A DNA stretch of 64,000 bases, taken from positions 1 through 64,000 of the forward strand of contig WTXI01000080.1 in NCBI GenBank assembly GCA_022376515.1, written 5' to 3'. The DNA comes from Lactifluus volemus. Lineage: Eukaryota > Basidiomycota > Agaricomycetes > Russulales > Russulaceae. Made by a program: the position numbers and the translations under genes. This document shows, in pieces, positions 56,110 through 64,000 of the stretch. The notes under the pieces were generated by a model. The model had not been told where the DNA came from, searched no databases, and saw nothing but the letters and a program-made list of their open reading frames with translations. Position 1 is the first letter of the stretch, and each line of letters begins with the position of its first letter.

Positions 56110-59100
56110 ATGGATTATCTTAGACACTCGGCAGTGCCGCAGTGTCTACAATAGTGCAAAAGTCTGGTCTAAATCTCCCTTTTTCTCTCGGAAAAAAGTT
56201 CCCGCCCTTGGATACTTCAAGTATCTGGACATTGTATGACGCAACGAAGCGGGTAATGTCTTTTTCATCAAGCCTGCTCTCTCCTATACTGAATCAAACT
56301 CAGGATGATGGCACCCTTGTATCTGTTTTCGAGTTTAACAGCCAGCAGAAGCGTAATTTGCTTCCCGTTGCTCAAAACGCGGTTAAAAAATTACGCGTCA
56401 CGCGACACCCCGACATACTTAAATTCATGGACGCTGTAGAGGCCGATGGAACAATTTACATCATGACCGAACGTGTCAAGCCATTGTCTTCATCGTGGGA
56501 GGTCTCATCTGTAAAACAAGATAAACAGGATTGGATTTTGTGGGGTTTGCATCGTATCACGGTGCGTGCTTCACCGCTCATATGAATTGGGAATAGGTGC
56601 ATCTTACAGACGTCTAGAATGCCCTTTCCTTTATTAACACTTCATGCAACGCGGCTCACGGTACCGTCCGTATCAGCTCAATATTTCTTTCTGCCACCGG
56701 CGAATGGAAGCTCGGAGGGTTCGAACTCTTCAGTGATCCCACAGAGCCAAATGCGACCGTTGTGGTGCGTATCGATCTCCTTCATTCGCTGCCAATGCTT
56801 CATCATATCAAGACTTAGACCTACGCCGGGGATTTAAATGTCCACCGCATGCCAGAGAATGAGAGAGGCGGGTGGGCTGCGCTAAAGGAGTAAGCATCCC
56901 CATTCATCATTGTCTGCTACAGTCCGTGATGTTCTGCAGCGGCCCAATCGCGGCAATTGATGCCTATGCCTTGGCACTACTTATTTTTAACCTCTTCAAC
57001 CCGGATATCCCCACCCGCCATTTCTCGATCCCCCGTACAACCCTCCACAGCCTTCGGCACGCGGAGCAATTCCTCCTTCAATATGGCCCTCGTTCAAAAA
57101 ACTGCTTAATCCAAGTCCCAAGGGGCGTATCACTCCTAAAGCGCTACTCGATGTTGGCTTGGCGGAGAGTCTCGGGGAGAGTGGGGGATTTTTCAGGGGG
57201 AACAAGCTGTTCAAGATATGTGAGGGTTGGAAAGCTTTGGTTTGATGGCAGACGGAGAAAGGGCAACCTTACTTCGGTGCGTGATGTGCTGCATCTCTTG
57301 AACGATTAGGCTGCGACGACCATTTGATATGAAGGACGATCAAGGATACAGCCCCTACTCTGCCCCCAACGTTTTCGACGCATCTCATTCTCCCCGCCCT
57401 ATTCACCTCCCTTACACTCTCAACTATGTCCATGTCCGCTCCGTCCCTCATTCCGCTGGTGATTCAACTCGGCACATACGTCTCTCCGGACGAGTATAAG
57501 AGCATAGTGCTTGAACCTATAGTCAAGCTATTTGCGAATCCGGATCGAGGGACGCGTATGGCGTTGCTCGATGCGCTGCCAGAGTTGCAGATAAACTCGA
57601 TAAGCAGACCGTGTCGGAAAAGATCTGGCCGCACATCGTGAGTCTATGTGGCCGACTAGGCTACTTTCCATGAGCTGATATATAAGGCGCAGAATACGGG
57701 TTTTACGGATACAGTCCCGGTTATCCGCGAGACGACGGTGAAAGCCATCGGTCTTCTCTCTGATAAGGTATTCCGAGCATCACATCTATACGGAACCGAG
57801 GCTCATATATGGATGCTCACTAGTTTACAGAACGCATTCTGAACAACGATCTCCTCCGTCATCTCGCGCGTCTTCAATCCGACTCCGAGCCCCCCATCCG
57901 CACCAACTCGATTATCCTGATCGGTCGCCTCGGCCCGACGCTTGGGCCAAATACAGACGCAAGGTCCTCGGTGCTGCGTGTGCCAAGGCGTTGAAGGATA
58001 ACTTTCCTCCGGCCCGCGTGGCTGCTCTCATGGCGTGCATGGCATGTGCACACTTATTCGACGTGGAAGAACTGGCGGTAGGGTCGTGGGACTGGTGGCA
58101 GGAGCGTTGGTGGACAAGGAAAAGTACGTGTCTAACAGTGCCGTCATTACTGTGTCTATCTGACTTGGAGTAGAGTTGTGCGGGACCAGGCATTTAGGGC
58201 TGTGGCGATGCTCGTCCAAATCCTTGAAGAGCACGCCGCCAAGATGGTCGGTTCGACGCTCCGATCCAACACGCGTAAAATGGCTCTGATGACGGTCTGC
58301 AGCCTGAAACTGCCCTTGCAGGTGATGGACCACATTCCCTCGGCCTCAGCGCCCCGAATGGTGGCGCTGAAACCACCCTCGTGAGCTCCGCTGCTGGTGC
58401 AGCGGGCGCACTTGCAGGCTGGGCGATATCTTCTATAGGGAAAAAGGTAAGTATGATCGTATCTTTGATATAACATTCCCTCGAACATCGTGTATAGTTT
58501 GCCCCTACGGATATGCAGGCTGCGATGCACCTCCACCTTCGGTGCCAACTGAGACAAGACCCTCGACCAACACCCAATCACCAGCACCGGTTATACCAAA
58601 CAGCAGCAAACCCAAAGCGATGCAGCTCGGTGCTCACAAGACATCCGTGCCAGGTTTTTTGCCAGGAGGAATAGCAGAAGAGGCGCGATGGGGTGGCGAC
58701 TTGATGGACGTGAACGCTGACGCAGATGATTGGAGCATGTACCATTTTCTCACCTCAATACCGCAGGCACTAACTCAGCCAACCCTTAACTACACACAGA
58801 TGCATTCGAGAGCGCGTCGAGTAGCTCTAATGCCATCGCGGGGGGCTGGGCCGCTACGGCAGATAACGAAGATCCCTGGGGAGCGTTCGAAGAACCCGTA
58901 TCCCCACCTGTGCCTATCCCGGTCACGGAACTCACATCGCCGTCAATGCCTACCGGGCCACCACCACCATCAATTGCGTCTCCTGCGCGGACGCTTCTCA
59001 CACCGGTCGGGAAGGCTCCACGAGTCACAATGTTATCGCCTCCTTCGAGCCCTCGCGCGACGCCATTGGCATCCCAGCACCAAGCGAGCGCGCGGCATCG

Positions 59101-59330
59101 CCCGCTGCTTTTGTAGCCGCCATTCCTGCGCCAAGTACGGCTGGAATGACGAAAGAGGAAAAGGCCGCCGAGATGGCGCGCAGGAAGGAGGAACGCAGGC
59201 AGGTAGTTCTTTTTTTTTTTTCGTTATGCGCCTTTTTCTGTGGTTGTAAATAATGTGACGAGGCACGTTGTGGGTTTTCAGAGGATTGCACAGTTGAAAG
59301 AGCAGAAAAGAACGCTGCGGGCCGAAAGCA
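56110..59330 (+). pseudogene. SCY1-like pseudokinase (SCYL1/Cex1 type), frameshifted
   Basis: ATG at 56110 (MDYLR) followed by SAAVSTIVQKSGLNLPFSLG in another frame, then DDGTLVSVFEFNSQQKRNLL, RHPDILKFMDAVEADGTIYI, TGEWKLGGFELFSD, AIDAYALALLIFNLFNPD and RGAIPPSIWPSFKKLLNPSP. HEAT-repeat blocks follow (SPDEYKSIVLEPIVKLFANP, DRGTRMALLDALPE, TGFTDTVPVIRETTVKAIGL, RILNNDLLRHLARLQSD), then AAGAAGALAGWAISSIGKK, GDLMDVNADADDWS and MTKEEKAAEMARRKEERRQ with a coiled-coil end near 59310. Order and content match the whole family. At least six single-base frame changes (about 56125, 57010, 57240, 57588, 57955, 58080) break it; a TAG at 56615 can be removed by splicing. Functional family members act in tRNA export and Golgi traffic. 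Either a decayed copy or locally poor sequence. The frame stays open to 59521. Confidence 0.8.
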
Positions 59331-60863
59331 TAGCATCCAGTATGTCAGATACCGAATACAGCCTCTCGGACAAAGCTGTATTTTACGATGTGCAAGTCGG
59401 ATCATATCAGTTTTTTGGTGTGCTTTGTTGTATCTCTTACCTCCAGACTTCCAATAGTAATTTGTGTCTGTGCGATGATCGCCGCTGGAGAAGATCGGAC
59501 CAGACACCACACGGAAGGTGATTTGACAAGTATTGTCTAAGAAGAATGGTTGGCTGGGACTGATCACCCTCATGTCCCTTTCCGGTAGTAGGTGTCAAAT
59601 CACATAACGCTACAAATACATTGACTCTCACAGTGTGGTGGCGATTCTTTGTTCTCCGTCGCCCGGTGAGAGTGATCTGCAATAACGCGTGATTAGGTAG
59701 AAGAAAAGCCGCATTGCGTACAGCTTCTACGTCCACCGTAGACTCCGCGCGATTTCCGCCAGATGGCAGTCAGAACATGCGCGAGGCTAATTACCTAGTC
59801 GATTGCCGTGACGACCTCAGCAGCTGAAAGAATCTAACTTCGAAGCTCCGAAAAGTGCTCCGAGATTTTGTCCGTCGGATCGACTGGCCACGCGGTCCCG
59901 TCGTTTCCTTCGTTCTCTGGAACCTCATTCAGATGGTGAAGATTCACCAGAAGCTCGTGATTGACTTCTTTGCTGGCCGTGGGTTACGTGGCAATGAGCA
60001 TCATGATGTCGTGGGCAAGTTCAGCCCTTTCGTATCCCTGATCGTCTGCTGCAAGTCGTACACATCTCACAATACACACACATATAAGGCGCGCCCTAAT
60101 GTGCGCTTATAGTCAGACAACGAGGGACCTGGGCATCTATCGTGGGTGGATGGATGCTTGCTATGATCACGTGATACGGTCCCACCACATGGCAACACCG
60201 TGACATCGACGTACGAGTTAACGGACTCAGGAACAAAGCCGTAGTGTAACCTACTGAAGATTTAATAGCTCCTGTCTTGAATAACCTAAGCCAATGGAGC
60301 TCATCTACGCTCACTAGCAGTCGAACAACATCAGCCACCAGACTTGAATATTGCACTTGAAGCTTGAAAGCTCCCTTCCTGATTTTCTCTCTCAGTGGGT
60401 GCAATGGGCCTAACATCTGCGCATATTGCCGACAAGTGGCCCGGTGATTCTTCGGGGTCATGCCTGTGGTTGTCGTATCGATAATCGAACAGGTGACGTT
60501 GTGCTTAGAACCTACTCAGCTAGTAGCCGAGGTCCGTGCTTGCTTCGAATGAGCGATGGTTTCTCAGTTTCCTAGCGCTCCTTCCGCGGACTTGAATCAC
60601 ATAGCATTCCAACAGGACCGTATGTCTAAGTATGGGATCTCATGACGAAACACTGGCTAAACATCCAGCCGCTTCACCTACATATAACGCCTCCGCATGA
60701 CTGGTTTTCGGGCGCTCGCACCAATCAGGTGTAAGTTATTCCGCGAACAAGGTATATGCACGCCACCAGGTCCCGATTCCGCCTTGAAGTTAGTGCGACC
60801 GACCTTGCTCGTACCATTTGAGCTTCCTCTTCCCCTCCTTCCCGCCGCAATCTGCCTGGCCAT
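59331..60863. other. Intergenic stretch
   Basis: No supported gene. Frames at 59437-59736 (-), 59855-60112 (+) and 60096-60461 (-) lack motifs and splice partners. Confidence 0.4.
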
Positions 60864-62896
60864 ATGAGTAAAGGGGTAAGTATTGATTACCCTCCTCCCG
60901 GGCTCATCTTATTGCGTTCTACCACAAAGTACAACGCCGCAATTGCATCCAATCCGGTACGTTTCACGTCCTGCGGCTTCACAACGCGTTTCAACACCCA
61001 ACCAGTACATTGTTGGTACGTTCGCATGTATTGGCTGTGGCCTTTTTGGTCTGGACCTCTCGTCCATGTCTGGCTTGCTGAGTGTGCGTTTCGAGACTAC
61101 TTGCGAGTAGCCTCTCTTTAATTCTCCTTCAGAACGACGCATACAAACAAACATTCGGTAACGTATGTTGGACATCCACTCTACTTCGACGGCAATGGCT
61201 GAGTGTACGAGAATGTAGCCCGACCCGAACTCCCAAGGCGTCATAGTCTCTGCCATGCCTGCTGGTTCCTTTGCCGGCGCCCTGTTGGTTAGCTATATCG
61301 CGGATACGATTGGCCGTAAGAAAATCGTCATACTTTCTGGCCTTGTCTGGATTATCGGCTCCACTTTGCAATGCGCTGCTGTAGTATGTGCTTTGCTTCA
61401 TCTTCTCAAACACACCTTGAGCCACCGTACAGGACCGTGGGATGCTTATCACTGGCCGAGTTATCTCCGGCATCTCCATGGGTATCGCATCGACAGTTAT
61501 CCCGCTCTATCAGTCAGAAATCGCTGCACCCTCAATCCGCGGTCGCCTCATCTCGATTCAACAATGGTCTATCACATGGGGTATCCTCATTCAATATTTC
61601 ATACAGTTCGGTTGCTCTTACATGAATGGCGTCGCATCATTCCGGATTCCATGGGGCCTGCAGGTAATTCCGGCCGTCGTACTTTCTATCGGCATGATGC
61701 TTGTCTTCCCCGAGTCTCCTCGATGGCTGTTTGACCACCATCGGTACGATTTCTTATTGAGAAAGTCTTTGCTCCTTTTGTATCTGACCTTTCCTCGCAA
61801 GAGAGACAGAGGCGCTGGCTGTATTGGCTGACTTGCATGGCAACGGTGACCCTATGCACGAGCTCGTTCAACTTGAGTTCGAGGAAATCAGACAGCAAGT
61901 GTATTACGAGCGAACGGAAGGCACGAAGTCATATTTTGACTTGCTCAAACCCGACGTTTTGCACCGAGTTTCCCTTGGTGCGGCCCTTCAGATGTGGGCA
62001 CAGCTCTCAGGGATGAACATTATGATGTTAACTTGCGTACATTTGCTGTTCCGGTCCAGTTCTAATATGCCTGCAGGTACTACATAATTTACGTATTCCA
62101 GGGCGCAGGCCTGACGCCCCGTCGCAGCAACCTCGTCGCCGACTCGGTGCAGTATGTACTCAACGTCGTCTTCACAGTCCCAGCAATCCTATACATTGAT
62201 AAGTGGGGTCGGCGGCCAATGCTCCTCACTGGAACACTCTTGATGGCATCCTTCCTCTTCCTTGTTGGCGGACTTCAAGGCCACTTCGGCAGTTGGAGCG
62301 TTGTTGACGGTTGTCATGCTTGGGTGATTCAAGGACATGACAACATTACAAAAAGTGTCATAGTTTGCTCGTATCTCTTTGTGTGTAGGTTCGTTCATCC
62401 AGCCCCCAAAACTTGTTGTTCAGTGCTCATGTCCCCTAGCTATGCTATTACCATGGGCCCCGTCTCCTGGACGTATCCTGCCGAAATCTTCCCGATGCGC
62501 GTCCGTGCCAAGGCAATCGCTTTGTCCACCGCTTCGAATTGGCTGTTCAACTTTAGCCTTGCATGGGCAGTCCCTCCCAGCCTAGATAACATCACGTACA
62601 AGACTTTTTTTGTCTTCGGAACATTCAACCTCGCCGCATTCATTCATGTTTTCTTTATGTTCCCGGAGACGGCAGGACGCACACTGGAGGAAGTAGAAGA
62701 GATATTCGGGCACCGCCAGACTTTCACTGCATGGCGAGTTGACCGTAGCGTGGGCCGGAAGACTCTCGAGCAGGTTGTTGAACTCAAGGAAGTTATGGCA
62801 CGTGCAAATTTACGGCCACACTCCCCAGAGGGAAACGTTTCTGAGCAGGATGTTGAGAGGGGTTCGAAGACGTCAAGAAAGTTGGCTAGGTGGTAA
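60864..62896 (+). CDS. MFS sugar transporter (sugar/H+ symporter family)
   Basis: Nine exons: 60864-60875, 60930-60956, 61006-61083, 61133-61162, 61219-61383, 61433-61743, 61802-62026, 62077-62388, 62440-62896; all phases agree, 538 residues. Sugar-porter signatures are present: YIVGTFACIGCGLFGLDLSS (helix 1), SYIADTIGRKKIVILSG (loop 2-3), GRVISGISMGIASTVIPLYQ, QQWSITWGILIQYFIQFG, PESPRWLFDH, GAALQMWAQLSGMN, YIDKWGRRPMLLTGT, WTYPAEIFPMRVRAKA and PETAGRTLEEVEEIF. Twelve membrane helices are expected, plasma membrane, importing hexoses or related sugars with protons; the exact substrate cannot be told. The first exon is only four codons, so an alternative upstream start cannot be excluded. No lesion, in contrast to the pseudogene beside it. 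Confidence 0.92.
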
Positions 62897-63681
62897 TCTG
62901 GTAGATGTCACGATGTCATTCCAGGAATAGGGTATTTCACCCATGTGTACTTTGGATGGCCATTGACTTGTGGAGTAATAGAAAAAAATGACTCCGTGTG
63001 GAATGCCGAAGCAAAAGGATAGATCCACAAGTTGTAAACGCACCCACGTCGAATCAACTGGTAACATTTGCCTGGGTTTAGCAATCTTAAATCTGCATTT
63101 AGTAACTACTAAGATAGTATTACAAACACGCTGTCCCCGTAACTATGAGATCGGGAGGGCGGAGGGGGCCGTGTAGGACATGGCATTCTACTCGATGTTT
63201 CGTGGGCAGGATGTTATTCAAGGTAGCCTTTAGCATCCTAGGGAGGATGCTTCGGGTCCCAGATCCGTAGGCCGAGCATATGCTTTGTGTGACTTTGATG
63301 AAGCGGGCCAACACCTCATCACCACGGGAGATACGTGGTAGGAGTAATCACGGTCGACGAGGTGGTGACGTGGTCAACAGTTTGCATCGGGGTTCCGCAG
63401 GGGGTTGATCGGGTCGGAAACTTGCTGAGTATGAGCTGTCCCTTTATTAGCCGAGTGAAAGTGGTGGTGACTGAAGGGTCGCAGTTCTTCGGGCCATCAG
63501 GCCTCAGGCCTTGTAGGGCGGTGGGGATGAGAGGCTAGAACGTTTGTCTAGCGCGGCCCGGTGTTTCCGATAGCCACAGATTTCCCATCACCAGTTAAGG
63601 CAGGGGAATTGTCATGCTCCCAGCTCAGTAGCGTCAGGACCTTTTTACTTCTTCTCATATTAATCTCCCATGAGAATATAG
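62897..63681. other. Intergenic stretch and probable MED12 upstream region
   Basis: No supported gene of its own. The true start of MED12 may lie in an unrecognised small exon here, since the first assigned exon opens at a splice acceptor. Confidence 0.4.
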
Positions 63682-64000
63682 TTCGAAAATGCGCGAGCAA
63701 GACAGGCAAAGCTGCCACTTCAACTCCAGGTAGCACATCCACCAGACTGGCTGCCCGAGGCGCACTCTTCTGCCGACCTTGGTGAGTTCATATCCTCAAT
63801 GTAACACACGAACGGCACTAATATATCTATTACGTAGGTCGTTTTGGATATCACTTTCCGCATCCAGGTCAAGAAGAAGATATCTTGACGGAGACAAACG
63901 TCAAGGATGGCTTACATCTACCCACTCCCGTTGCCGTGCGTGTCTTTCTCTGTACCTAAGGTTACTGTCAGCTGAACTAGGTGGTAAGGCCGAGACATGG
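63682..64000 (+). CDS. MED12: Mediator complex subunit 12, N-terminal part (runs off the window)
   Basis: Exons about 63682-63781, 63838-63935 and from 63989. Joined they read KLPLQLQVAHPPDWLPEAHS, SADLG, then RFGYHFPHPGQEEDILTETN, VKDGLHLPTPVA and AETW. This is the conserved fungal Med12 N-terminus (PPxWLPKxH, PPRPGQxEDxLTExNVKxGF, AETF/W). Phases agree at both junctions. The third acceptor is taken as TAAG before GCCGAGACATGG because it alone keeps the family pattern. The initiator ATG was not located. Known role: core of the Mediator kinase module with Cdk8, cyclin C and Med13. Identification rests on about 70 residues. Confidence 0.7.

Noticed and set aside
56615..56617. TAG stop in the SCY1-like gene
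   Set aside because: Using CTAG directly before AATGCC as splice acceptor removes it and keeps the family sequence in phase.

Overview
The window looks like a nuclear chromosome segment of a mushroom-forming basidiomycete (Agaricomycetes). The basis is very short introns (about 45-70 nt, almost all GT-AG), basidiomycete-type MED14, MED12, DASH subunit DAD2 and SCY1-like sequences, a large two-exon protein of a family common in Agaricomycetes, and a multi-copy family of intron-rich multi-pass membrane proteins. No bacterial, viral, rRNA, tRNA or CRISPR features were seen.

Left part (1-38.9 kb) is accessory and repeat-rich. Seven copies or remnants of one membrane-protein family are scattered on both strands (1-1228 -, 2583-4412 +, 4961-6835 -, 18.9 kb relic, 21.0 kb relic, 25189-27141 +, 34716-36603 -). 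The five copies with a 5' end have a TATA box 42-65 bp upstream of their ATG. Between them lies a nested transposon: a very young Ty1/copia element (8349-13377, indistinguishable 354-bp LTRs, AAAGG target duplication) inside an older TIR-bounded DNA element (7285-14089). A decayed second copia lineage lies at 17.4-18.8 kb. Single-copy-looking genes in this part are a DUF218 protein (19556-20721), a 78-residue dsRNA-binding-domain protein (22500-22854), a fungal protein of unknown function (30071-30854), an APH-type kinase (31184-32090) and two or three members of an unrecognised family (33323-33910, 37670-38322, perhaps 38601-38912).

The middle (39.6-49 kb) is a compact housekeeping block: DAD2 (kinetochore DASH complex), MED14 (Mediator), a six-exon protein combining a GRF-like zinc finger, a UBZ4-like finger and a SUMO-interaction-like tail, and a 663-residue Agaricomycete protein of unknown function. 

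The right part mixes mobile DNA and genes. Two families of tandem repeats (49.0-50.25 kb) lie beside a MULE transposase gene with a SWIM finger (50356-55527). Its last large exon is split by a 2,040-bp TA-flanked TIR element that carries what looks like a captured TRAPPC13-like exon. Then come a frameshift-riddled SCY1-like pseudokinase pseudogene (56.1-59.3 kb), an intact nine-exon sugar transporter (60864-62896) and the 5' end of MED12 at the right edge. 

Exon boundaries were assigned by eye from splice signals, reading phase and remembered family conservation; no alignment or transcript data were available.
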